Notes: generated by a model not told the origin, from the sequence alone. A DNA stretch of 18,352 bases from an uncultured Dechloromonas sp. (GCA_946477505.1 CAMKYP010000020.1:1-18352), one strand, 5' to 3'; shown: positions 7,282 through 14,062, numbered from the stretch's first letter. Translations and numbers: made by a program.

Positions 7282-9825
7282 TTAGGCTTTCTTTACTTCG
7301 CACAACTGGTCGAAGTGGCCGGAAACCGGGCCCCAGACGTTGGGAATAAAGTAGATTTCGTGGATCGGGTTGATGTCGTTGTGCGTCAGGGCATTCCAAT
7401 GCCCCTCTCGAATCTGGTCGCGTTGCCAGCCGAAGTAGATCAATACAGCTCCCGGCGGCACCGATTCGCGTAACTTAACCTTCGCCTTGACGTAGCCGTT
7501 CTGGTTGTAAGCAGTCGCCCAGTCCCCTGCGACCAGGCCACGCTTCGCAGCATCGACAGGGTTTAGCTCCAGCAAGGGCTGACCGATATCGTCCAGCTTG
7601 AGAATTTCTTCGGTGGTCCGCCATGAAGAATGGACGCTCCAACGCGTATGGCGGGCGTGATAGACCATCGGATACTTTTCATAGAGCGGGTTACGCTCTT
7701 TTTTGGCTTCTGCCCATACTTTCGATGCCCCGTAGGGGGTGGCCATGTGCGGTTCTTTGTGCACTGGCAACTGCTCCCCGAACTGAATGAAGCGATCTTC
7801 ATCCTTGTACAGTTCCTGACGACCTGATGCAGTCTTGAACTTCTTCTTTCCTTCGACCTCTTCGGTAAAGGAGGCATAAGGCGAACTCGGCAGGTTAACC
7901 CGGATGCAGCGTTCCTTCTTCAAGCGCTCGAAGGTGATTCCCTTGACTTGCGGACCGCCCGTTTCGAGCAGCAACTCGATTGCGGGTTCCGGACGATTGA
8001 ACTTGAAAATGTCGCCGGTGCCGAGGCGCTTGCACATCTCATAGTAAATTTCGATATCCGTCTTGGCTTCGAACATCGGCTCGATCGAACCCTCGGCCAA
8101 CTGGATGTACGGATGGGCCGGAGTCGTGGCAATGTCGTAGGGCAATTCGAACCAGCTGACCACCGGCAATACGATGTCTGCCAACTGCGCCGTGGTACTC
8201 ATCTCGATTTCCGGCGAAACGATCAGCTCAATCTGCGGCAGAACCTTGCGCGTCAAATTGCTCTGGTCGGAGGCTTCGCCAAGGAGATTGCCGCCGGCGG
8301 CCCAGATGCAGCGAATCTGGCGCCACAACTTGTCCTTGTTCGCCATCGTCTCAGTGGGGCCATTGACGACATAGGCCGTATCGAGCGGCACTGCCCGGTA
8401 GCGATCATTCGGGTCGCCTGTATTCTTCTTCGGGAAGAAATAATCGGTTGGATTCAGGCGCATCAGATACTGCCCGGCCCAAGGGCTGACGCCGCCGCCA
8501 TGGACGCCGATATTGCCGGTCAGGCATGCCAGTTCAATCACTGAACGGCCGATCAGGTCGCCGTGATACCAGTGGTTGATGCCAGTGCCCGACCAGATGC
8601 TGGCCGGCTTGGCCTTCGCGTACTCGACCGCGACACGCTCTATGACATCGGCTGGCACGCCGGTGATCTCGGAAACGGTTTTCGGGTCGTAGTCCTCAAG
8701 CTTTTTCAGCAGCAAGGTATGCGAGGTCGAGCAGCTGACCTTCTTGCCATTCTTCAACTCGATCTGCCAGGTTCCGGTAAGCGGCGGCTTGTCGCTGAAG
8801 TAAACATCAGGGACGGCCTTGCCGGCCTGTCTGTCATAGACCATGAAGGTCTTGCCGTCGCCATCCGGCAGCACGTCAGACGCCTTCAGGTACTTGCCGT
8901 TGTCGTTGCGAACCAGCAATGGGGCGCTGGTCGTCCGCCGCAGGTGATTCTCATCGGTGAGGCCTCGCTTGACCACGACGTGACACATGCCAAGGGCCAA
9001 GGCGCCATCGGTGCCGGGGCGGACACGAATCCATTCGTCGACCGCCGTCGCCGTCGGATCATAGTAGGGCGCGATATAGACGAGCTTGACGCCTTTGGCG
9101 CGGGCATCGGTAAAGAAATGCGCATCCGGCATCCGCGTCTGGAGAATGTCCGATCCCCAGATAATCGCGTAATTGGTATTCAGCAGGTCCTTGAACTCAT
9201 GTTCTTCGGTCTGGACGTTCCAGGTGATCGGGTGGGCCAGAGGCAGATCACCATACCAATTGTAAAAAGTGCCGATCCCGAAACCGTTAACCGAGGCAAA
9301 GCGGAAGCCAGCCCCCTGCTTGACGATGCCGGTGGCAGGTACCGGCGGATATACCCAGATAGTATTCTGGCCGTATTTGGCTGCAATACGTTTGATTTCA
9401 CTAGCGATGAAATCCAGGGCCTCATCCCAAGTGATTCGTTTCCATTGCCCTGCTCCACGCGGGCCAACGCGTTTCATCGGGAATTTCACCCGGTTCGGGG
9501 AGTAGACCCGACGATGATAGGTCGCTCCCTTCATGCAGCCCCGTGGGTTGTATTCGTCATCGGGGTAATCCAACGGCTGTTCGACACGCTGGACAATGCC
9601 ATCCTTCACCACGACATTCCATGCACAGGAACCGGTGCAATTGGGCATGTTGATCGTGCGGACGGTGCGTTCGCCCTTGAAGATATTACGGTATCCGTCT
9701 TCCCAAGGACGATCCTTGCGCACGCTCAAAGCGGCGAGTGCCGGTTGAGCCAGAGAAAACGGCAAGCCGGCGGCGGCGGCAATCGACAGGCTGCCTTTAA
9801 TAAACTGGCGACGACTGATGGTCAT
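7282..9825 (-). CDS. Tat-exported type II DMSO reductase catalytic subunit, probable chlorate or perchlorate reductase alpha
   Basis: This 847-aa molybdopterin enzyme begins with a twin-arginine signal (SRRQFIKGS, then a hydrophobic stretch and an Ala-rich cleavage site near 32), so it works in the periplasm. Cys63, Cys67 and Cys97 supply three ligands of the N-terminal [4Fe-4S] cluster. The place of the usual fourth ligand (His, four residues before the first Cys) is Asn59. FYNWYGDLPLAHPITW gives Asp193, matching the Asp that binds Mo in NarG, PcrA and EbdA, hence type II. The C-terminal cofactor-binding fold starts around 720 (MVYHARHTRWSVHSSW). It is shorter than PcrA and ClrA as I remember them (roughly 910-930 aa), and the Mo-site text reads more like NarG than ClrA. 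Linkage to cld makes an oxychlorine substrate very likely. Whether it prefers chlorate, perchlorate or also nitrate cannot be told from the sequence. Confidence 0.85.
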   Translation of the reverse strand: MTISRRQFIKGSLSIAAAAGLPFSLAQPALAALSVRKDRPWEDGYRNIFKGERTVRTINMPNCTGSCAWNVVVKDGIVQRVEQPLDYPDDEYNPRGCMKGATYHRRVYSPNRVKFPMKRVGPRGAGQWKRITWDEALDFIASEIKRIAAKYGQNTIWVYPPVPATGIVKQGAGFRFASVNGFGIGTFYNWYGDLPLAHPITWNVQTEEHEFKDLLNTNYAIIWGSDILQTRMPDAHFFTDARAKGVKLVYIAPYYDPTATAVDEWIRVRPGTDGALALGMCHVVVKRGLTDENHLRRTTSAPLLVRNDNGKYLKASDVLPDGDGKTFMVYDRQAGKAVPDVYFSDKPPLTGTWQIELKNGKKVSCSTSHTLLLKKLEDYDPKTVSEITGVPADVIERVAVEYAKAKPASIWSGTGINHWYHGDLIGRSVIELACLTGNIGVHGGGVSPWAGQYLMRLNPTDYFFPKKNTGDPNDRYRAVPLDTAYVVNGPTETMANKDKLWRQIRCIWAAGGNLLGEASDQSNLTRKVLPQIELIVSPEIEMSTTAQLADIVLPVVSWFELPYDIATTPAHPYIQLAEGSIEPMFEAKTDIEIYYEMCKRLGTGDIFKFNRPEPAIELLLETGGPQVKGITFERLKKERCIRVNLPSSPYASFTEEVEGKKKFKTASGRQELYKDEDRFIQFGEQLPVHKEPHMATPYGASKVWAEAKKERNPLYEKYPMVYHARHTRWSVHSSWRTTEEILKLDDIGQPLLELNPVDAAKRGLVAGDWATAYNQNGYVKAKVKLRESVPPGAVLIYFGWQRDQIREGHWNALTHNDINPIHEIYFIPNVWGPVSGHFDQLCEVKKA

Positions 9826-9871
9826 GGTTTTACCCCAACTTGTTCGTGATTATTGAAACCGGGCGCCGGCT

Positions 9872-9906
9872 GGCCGATGGTGCAGTCTCGGACCGCCCCA
9901 TCGGCC
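9872..9906 (-). promoter_or_regulatory. Stable hairpin between cld and the reductase alpha gene
   Basis: GGCCGATGG (9872-9880) and CCATCGGCC (9898-9906) form a perfect 9-bp stem with a 17-nt loop, starting 11 bases after the cld stop in the 91-base gap. No T run follows in the direction of transcription, so it is not a classic terminator. It could protect the cld 3' end or partly attenuate transcription into the reductase genes, allowing more Cld than reductase. This role is inference. Confidence 0.6.
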
Positions 9907-9916
9907 TAGATAGGCA

Positions 9917-10753
9917 TCAATTGGCCATGGACAGGGTCTTCACGACGCTTTCAAAAGTCTGGATGGTTCCCATGACAGTCGGGCTGCCCCAGCGTACGTG
10001 GTACTTGTTTTCTGGAACCTTGGCCAAGGCCAGCATCAGGTTGTTGAAGGCACCCAGGTCAGCAGTCTCGAAGTAGGTGATGAAATCGGTGTCATCGAGG
10101 CCGGTCGAGTGATAGAGCTTACGCTTGACGTTAACCAGATTGCCGAGCGTCGGCAGGGTGTGGGTTTCTATTTCCTTCAGGCGCTGTGCATCGGTCAGAT
10201 TCCACCATTCAGCATTTTTCTTCACAGGAATCATGAAAGCATAGCGTGGTGCTTCACCACTATAGGCAGCCGAGGTCAGACCGGCATTCAGCTCCGGGGA
10301 CTTGTCCTTGGTAATGTAATTGAGGGCTTTGGTTATGCCGACCAGATTCTCTGTGACGTCCGCGTACATGCCGAAACGGGTGGCGCGGAAATCAACCAGG
10401 AAAGCTTGCGTGGCAGCCATGTCGTACGCGTGAACGCGCAACAGGAAATCGCTGCCAGCCTCGAAGCCGCGCGTCAGATAGGCATCGACGATCACCTTGT
10501 CCTTGTACTTTTCCACGACAGCGAGAACTTCGGCTGCGGCGCCTTTGCGCTCGGCGGACGAAAGCTTGTAGTAATCCGGGCGCACTTTGTAAGTTGAGAA
10601 ATTTCCAAAAACACCGGGAGCAGTCAAAATCTTTGCCCGGTCAACGTTCGCTGCCATTGCCGGTTTTTGCTCCATGGCCGTTTGTTGCGCAAATACGCCA
10701 CCATTGACCAACAGAAGTCCTGCGGACATCAGTGCCAGAGTGATCTTTTTCAT
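9917..10753 (-). CDS. cld: Chlorite dismutase (respiratory, lineage I)
   Basis: This periplasmic heme b enzyme splits chlorite into chloride and O2, the detoxifying and O2-forming step of (per)chlorate respiration. The 278-aa precursor has a Sec signal peptide (MKKITLALMSAGLLLVNGGVFA). The mature protein matches the long respiratory Clds: the two-repeat dimeric ferredoxin-like fold, YHVRWG near the end, proximal heme ligand His198 in IETHTLPTLG, and distal catalytic Arg211 in VNVKRKLYH. The 13-residue spacing of these two equals that of His170 and Arg183 in the characterised Dechloromonas enzyme (mature numbering). The SD AGGGAG sits 7 bases before the ATG. It is the first gene of the operon, under a probable FNR-type promoter, 91 bases ahead of the reductase alpha gene. 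Confidence 0.97.
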   Translation of the reverse strand: MKKITLALMSAGLLLVNGGVFAQQTAMEQKPAMAANVDRAKILTAPGVFGNFSTYKVRPDYYKLSSAERKGAAAEVLAVVEKYKDKVIVDAYLTRGFEAGSDFLLRVHAYDMAATQAFLVDFRATRFGMYADVTENLVGITKALNYITKDKSPELNAGLTSAAYSGEAPRYAFMIPVKKNAEWWNLTDAQRLKEIETHTLPTLGNLVNVKRKLYHSTGLDDTDFITYFETADLGAFNNLMLALAKVPENKYHVRWGSPTVMGTIQTFESVVKTLSMAN

Positions 10754-10824
10754 GCTTTGCTCCCTAAAAAATGTCCAAGAAACATATCGAGAATCGGGTG
10801 ATTTCTTTCACCACGAATGCCCGC

Positions 10825-10866
10825 ATATTGGGCTCGGTAAATTTTGCTAAAGTTGACAAAGATCAA
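10825..10866 (-). promoter_or_regulatory. FNR/ANR-type site and promoter of the cld operon
   Basis: TTGAC-AAAG-ATCAA (10853-10866) matches 9 of the 10 fixed bases of the FNR/ANR consensus TTGAT-N4-ATCAA. On the minus strand CAATAT (10830-10825) makes a fair -10 element, placing the start of transcription near 10818 and the centre of the site at -41.5. That is the classic class II activator position. The leader to the cld ATG would be about 65 nt. This predicts induction when oxygen is low. Confidence 0.7.
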
Positions 10867-10881
10867 GGAATGGAGGCGCTT

Positions 10882-10930
10882 TTGGGAACTTTATTTTTCA
10901 TCGTTGTTGTAACCAAAATCATGTTCCCAA
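10882..10930. promoter_or_regulatory. Perfect 8-bp dyad in the cld/sigF intergenic region
   Basis: TTGGGAAC (10882-10889) and GTTCCCAA (10923-10930) are exact reverse complements 33 bases apart. GGGAAC resembles the GGAAC core common in -35 elements of ECF sigma factors, so the two arms may be -35 boxes of overlapping promoters pointing towards sigF (+) and cld (-). They could also be a repressor or activator operator. No consistent -10 box is shared by the two directions, so the function is open. Confidence 0.5.
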
Positions 10931-10957
10931 CGAATAGAGAGTCATGGGAATGCAGCT

Positions 10958-11506
10958 GTGATTGAGGAGCAATTGCGGGACCTACTGATCAGAGGTCTTG
11001 AAGGAGATGCACATGCCTATCGTGCCTTTCTCGATCAGTTGAGTGGGCATTTGCGATCGTTTCTGATGAGGCGTCTCTCCGGCATTCCTGATGAAGTCGA
11101 AGACATCGTTCAGGAGTCGTTACTTGCCATTCACGACAAGCGCCACACTTATGATCGCTCACAACCGATGGGCGCTTGGGTATTTGCTATCGCACGTTAC
11201 AAGTTGGTCGATTTTTTTCGGAGAAGGGAGATCAAAGACTCGCTTTGTGATCAGGTCGATGATGAACGCGATTTTTTCTTATCGACCAATATGGACGCGG
11301 CAGAAGCACATCGGGACATCATGAAACTGCTCAAATTGTTACCTGACAGGCAGCGAATTCCAATCGTGTGTACGAAACTCGACGGTTTATCAGTTGAGGA
11401 GACAGTGCGATTAACCGGGATGACCGAGTCTGCGATTAAGGTTGGGGTACATCGCGGTCTGAAAGCACTCGCCAAAGCGATTCGAGGAAACCATGAAAAC
11501 GACTGA
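10958..11506 (+). CDS. sigF: ECF-family RNA polymerase sigma factor (SigF-like)
   Basis: This 182-aa protein contains the two ECF domains. Region 2 is DIVQESLLAIHDKRHTYD followed by GAWVFAIARYKLVDFFRRRE. Region 4 is LPDRQRIPIVCTKLDGLSVEETVRLTGMTESAIKVGVHRGLKALAKAIR, with the helix-turn-helix that reads the -35 box. It starts with GTG at 10958; the nearby ATGs run into a stop. Its end overlaps the anti-sigma gene by 14 bases, the usual sign of a sigma/anti-sigma pair. In Azospira suillum the related SigF, with NrsF, is known to turn on a periplasmic hypochlorite-scavenging system. Here the pair is divergent from cld, so the oxychlorine operon itself is a plausible target. The subgroup call rests mainly on its partner. 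Confidence 0.88.
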   Translation: MIEEQLRDLLIRGLEGDAHAYRAFLDQLSGHLRSFLMRRLSGIPDEVEDIVQESLLAIHDKRHTYDRSQPMGAWVFAIARYKLVDFFRRREIKDSLCDQVDDERDFFLSTNMDAAEAHRDIMKLLKLLPDRQRIPIVCTKLDGLSVEETVRLTGMTESAIKVGVHRGLKALAKAIRGNHEND

Positions 11507-12134
11507 CCTCATTTCCATGTTGGCCACCGGTATCGGTGTGGAGCCTGAAATTTCCCAGCATAGGAGATTCGGGGCGGCAAGCGTCACGGGCATTGTTCTG
11601 GCATCCATCCTGATGCTCGCCTCGATCCACATCAATCCGGAAATCTATTCCGCACTACTGTCCTGGAAATTCTGGGTGAAATTGGGCTTTGTGGCTGCCA
11701 TGGCCCTTGTATCGTTCAACTTGTTATCCAAACTTTCGAGGCCAGGAAGTCGGATCAATTTTCAACTCGTTGGCTTACTTTTTCCTGTGGTGGCAATGTG
11801 GTTGCTTTCTGCGCTGATACTGCTCAAAGCAGATTCACCTGAACGCGAATCCCTGATTTTTGGACAAACATGGGCGGTCTGCCCATTCTTGATTTCGATG
11901 TTGTCTGTGCCCGTGTTCATCTCCACGCTCTGGGCCATGAGGGAAGCTGCTCCCACTCGACTAAAGCTCACTGGGGCTGTCGTTGGTCTATTTTCGGGAG
12001 CGATGGGGGCTGCAGTCTACTGTTTCCATTGTCCGGAACTAGAAGCACCATTTATATCAATTTGGTACTTACTGGGCATGCTAATCCCGACTGCGATTGG
12101 TGCGCTGTGGGGAGAGAAGTTTCTTAGATGGTAG
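11493..12134 (+). CDS. nrsF: NrsF (DUF1109) family membrane anti-sigma factor
   Basis: This 213-aa integral inner-membrane protein has six predicted hydrophobic helices (about 29-48, 55-82, 92-110, 127-148, 157-180, 188-206). The C-terminal pattern follows NrsF/DUF1109: AVCPFLISMLSVPVFISTLWAMREAAPTR with a conserved Cys, SGAMGAAVYCFHCPE with two more, then WYLLGMLIPTAIGALWG and a final LRW. NrsF proteins hold their ECF sigma factor at the membrane and release it on oxidative or reactive-chlorine stress, and the cysteines are candidate sensing residues. A GAGGAA site precedes the ATG, which lies inside the end of sigF. It is the last gene before the right inverted repeat. Confidence 0.9.
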   Translation: MKTTDLISMLATGIGVEPEISQHRRFGAASVTGIVLASILMLASIHINPEIYSALLSWKFWVKLGFVAAMALVSFNLLSKLSRPGSRINFQLVGLLFPVVAMWLLSALILLKADSPERESLIFGQTWAVCPFLISMLSVPVFISTLWAMREAAPTRLKLTGAVVGLFSGAMGAAVYCFHCPELEAPFISIWYLLGMLIPTAIGALWGEKFLRW

Positions 12135-12280
12135 CTACAACCGAGCTAATAGCGGCAACTCAACCGAGACAGTTAATTTCACCTGAACGCGGGCATCCGT
12201 TTTTTTGCTTCCAATGACGGCAAAGGGCTCGATGCCGACATGCCTAGCCGTTAATAGCTGTCGTTGAGTCCCTGACATTG
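12135..12280. other. Non-coding stretch between nrsF and the right repeat
   Basis: No credible gene, RNA or terminator is seen. Bases near 12261-12275 (CGTTGAGTCCCT) partly match the region inside the left repeat, so a diverged part of the repeat may start here. Confidence 0.45.
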
Positions 12281-12346
12281 CCAATGGCCGCTCTGTGCTC
12301 AGAAACGGCCATTTTTCATGGGGAGGCCACCGGCCGATATGGCCGA
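12281..12346 (-). repeat. Right 66-bp inverted repeat of the cassette
   Basis: It pairs with 4930-4995 at 60/66 bases. It contains a perfect 8-bp internal dyad, AATGGCCG (12283-12290) with CGGCCATT (12306-12313), and a second, CGGCC-GATAT-GGCCG at 12331-12345. Several related GGCCG units within one arm could be binding sites for a transposase acting in trans. Confidence 0.9.
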
Positions 12347-12372
12347 CCTAAGGACACCTCGAATCCCTACCA

Positions 12373-12411
12373 GAAAAACCAAAAGGCGCAAGCAGAAACC
12401 CTGGGCCTTTT
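12373..12411 (-). terminator. Intrinsic terminator of the YecA/SEC-C gene
   Basis: On the minus strand AAAAGGC (12411-12405) pairs with GCCTTTT (12387-12381) around a 17-nt loop and is followed by GGTTTTTC. On the plus strand the same stem ends in CCTTTTT, so it may also work for read-through from the cassette. It lies directly outside the right inverted repeat. Confidence 0.65.
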
Positions 12412-12460
12412 TCCTAACGCGCGAGTTATCGAGATCAGGCCAACAGCGGCCTGATGCTAA

Positions 12461-13153
12461 TCAGTTCAGTTTTTCCGGGCTGCCGCAGCACTGCTTGAAT
12501 TTCTTGCCGCTGCCGCACGGGCACGGGTCGTTGCGGCCGACCTTGTCTTCGCTGCGTTGCACGGTGCCTCCGGAACGCTTGTTGCGCCAGAAGTTGTACA
12601 GGGTCTGCACGATGACCGGCAGGTTTTCCTGAATATCGGCGACCAGACGGGCTTCCTCGGCCGGCGGGAACCAGCGCTCGCCGTTCTTTTCGGCATCTTC
12701 CTTGAGCATGCCGTTGAGCAGGAACATCGGTTCGAGCAGTTCGGAAAGGTCGTCGGCGTGCTTGCCGGCCAGTTCGTACCAGTCGCCGGCCAGGCCGGCA
12801 CCGAAAACGTAGGAATCGGCCCAGGCCTCGAAGTCGTAGTCTTCACAGCTTTCGTCGACCGGGTAAAGGATGGGTGAAATGGTTTCGTCGGCCAGCAAGG
12901 CAGACGCGATATCGTTGTTCAGGCGCATCAGCAGTTCGACGGTTTCGGCAACGACCGGGTCGCCCGACTCCATGCCCTCACCCAGCACCTCGGGCAACCA
13001 GATGGTCGGCATGATCGGTTCGGGGCCGCTGACGACGGCGCAGATCACAGCCTGCGCTTCGTCGAGGCGCATGGCGTCGCCCTTGAAAACCTCGTGCTCC
13101 AGCAATTCTTCGAGCCGGTCGAAATCGGCGTCGGTCAACGGTTTGGGGTTCAT
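12461..13153 (-). CDS. YecA/YgfB-family protein with C-terminal SEC-C zinc motif
   Basis: This 230-aa protein has an N-terminal helical UPF0149 (YgfB/YecA) domain, about residues 5-185, including LDEAQAVICAVVSGPEPIMPTIWLPEVLG and FEAWADSYVFGAG. It ends in VGRNDPCPCGSGKKFKQCCG, the SEC-C zinc-binding motif shared with the SecA tail. Related YecA proteins bind SecB or the ribosome in E. coli, but the role here is not established. No signal peptide is present. The gene ends with a terminator beside the cassette, so it is the resident gene on the right of the insertion. Confidence 0.9.
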   Translation of the reverse strand: MNPKPLTDADFDRLEELLEHEVFKGDAMRLDEAQAVICAVVSGPEPIMPTIWLPEVLGEGMESGDPVVAETVELLMRLNNDIASALLADETISPILYPVDESCEDYDFEAWADSYVFGAGLAGDWYELAGKHADDLSELLEPMFLLNGMLKEDAEKNGERWFPPAEEARLVADIQENLPVIVQTLYNFWRNKRSGGTVQRSEDKVGRNDPCPCGSGKKFKQCCGSPEKLN

Positions 13154-13225
13154 GTTCTCTATCCTCCAGAATCGTTAAATTTTAGCCCAGTTTCCGAGTC
13201 CCACCCGCGAATTCACCGGCCGGCG

Positions 13226-14062
13226 CTATGGCATCGGCTCGATGTCGCGCACATTGGAAGCCGGCACACCGCCTTGGCGGGACTGCATGAAGCGCCCGGG
13301 CGGCACGCCGAAGGCGCGCTTGAACATGGCCGAGAACGCTGCCTGGCTGGCATAGCCCAACTCGGCCGCCACGTCGCCCAGCGGCCGGCCGCGCCCGATC
13401 ATGTCCAGCGCACCGGCCAGTCTGAGTTGCTGGCGCCAGGCGCCGAAACTCATCTGCAATTCATCCCGGAACAGCCGGGCCAGCGTCCGTTCGCTGGCGC
13501 CAACCCGAACCGCCCAGTCGGCCAAAGCCAGGGGCGATGCGGGTTCCGCCATCAAGGCCTCGCACAGCGCCTGCAGCCGGCGATCGCGCGGCAGCGGCAG
13601 GCCAAGCGACAAGGTCGGCGCCTGTCGCATTTCGGTCAGCAGCAGGCGGATCATCAGGTCGCACCGCTCCGCATCGCCGGGCGTTTCTCGCCCTACCCGG
13701 CTAAGTGCCTCGATCAGGCTGCGCATGAGGTCGGAGACCTCGATGACGGTACAGGCCTCCAGGGGCAAGGGCGCCACTTCCCGCGCGACATAGACGGTGC
13801 GCAATTCGACCTGCCCCAGCATGGCGACCTCGTGTTCGATACCCGGCGGAATCCATACCGCCCGGAAAGCCGGCGTCAGCCAGCTGGTACCGGCCGCCGA
13901 AACGCGGATCGCGCCGCGCAGCGGATAAGCCAGTTGCGCCCAATCGTGGCTGTGCCAGGGAACAACGACATCCGGCGGCGGCTGGCGGAGATTGACCGTC
14001 AGCGGCTCATCCAGGGTGGGCGCCCGGCGCGGTAGCGGATCGAAGGGGAGTGATGTCAGCAT
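13226..14062 (-). CDS. AraC-family transcriptional regulator with cupin sensor
   Basis: This 278-aa protein has an N-terminal cupin-like domain (VPWHSHDWAQLAYPLRGAIRV around 34-54, WIPPGIEHEV around 70-79). The C-terminal AraC DNA-binding domain has two helix-turn-helices: LALADWAVRVGASERTLARLFRDEL and LGDVAAELGYASQAAFSAMFKRAFGVPPGRF. It is transcribed away from an MFS transporter gene, the usual layout for a regulator controlling an efflux or uptake pump. The start overlaps a near-perfect dyad, which suggests autoregulation. The inducer is unknown. The ATG at 14062 lacks a clear ribosome site. Confidence 0.92.
   Translation of the reverse strand: MLTSLPFDPLPRRAPTLDEPLTVNLRQPPPDVVVPWHSHDWAQLAYPLRGAIRVSAAGTSWLTPAFRAVWIPPGIEHEVAMLGQVELRTVYVAREVAPLPLEACTVIEVSDLMRSLIEALSRVGRETPGDAERCDLMIRLLLTEMRQAPTLSLGLPLPRDRRLQALCEALMAEPASPLALADWAVRVGASERTLARLFRDELQMSFGAWRQQLRLAGALDMIGRGRPLGDVAAELGYASQAAFSAMFKRAFGVPPGRFMQSRQGGVPASNVRDIEPMP

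Larger units (their letters stand above)
4930..12346. mobile_element. Putative transposase-less mobile cassette carrying (per)chlorate respiration genes
   Basis: The segment is bounded by two 66-bp inverted repeats and holds only functionally linked genes: cytochrome c, chaperone, Fe-S subunit, molybdenum subunit, cld, ECF sigma factor and anti-sigma factor. CCTA lies directly outside both ends (4926-4929 and 12347-12350), which could be a 4-bp target duplication or chance. By eye its base composition is lower in GC than the genes on either side. It sits between the terminators of two convergent chromosomal genes. No transposase, integrase or IS remnant is seen inside, so if it moved, it did so in trans or through homologous recombination between copies of the repeat. 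Chlorate and perchlorate gene sets are known to travel on composite transposons and genomic islands, which supports the reading. The exact outer ends are uncertain. Confidence 0.7.

Noticed and set aside
6400..9825. Assignment as an ordinary membrane-bound nitrate reductase NarGH
   Set aside because: The alpha subunit is far shorter than NarG, carries a real Tat signal, and is in one operon with cld and a cytochrome c and without narI. Nitrate as an additional substrate is not excluded.
8563..9849. A 428-codon frame on the plus strand
   Set aside because: Antisense shadow of the molybdenum subunit gene, which is certain from its motifs.
10771..10965. A 64-codon open frame on the plus strand between cld and sigF
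   Set aside because: It covers the cld promoter, the FNR site and the dyad, has no recognisable ribosome site or family, and overlaps the sigF start. Most likely a chance frame in low-GC regulatory DNA.
4996..12280. A hidden transposase, integrase or IS remnant inside the cassette
   Set aside because: All sizeable frames in the segment are either the seven assigned genes or their shadows, and the two non-coding stretches are too short and featureless.
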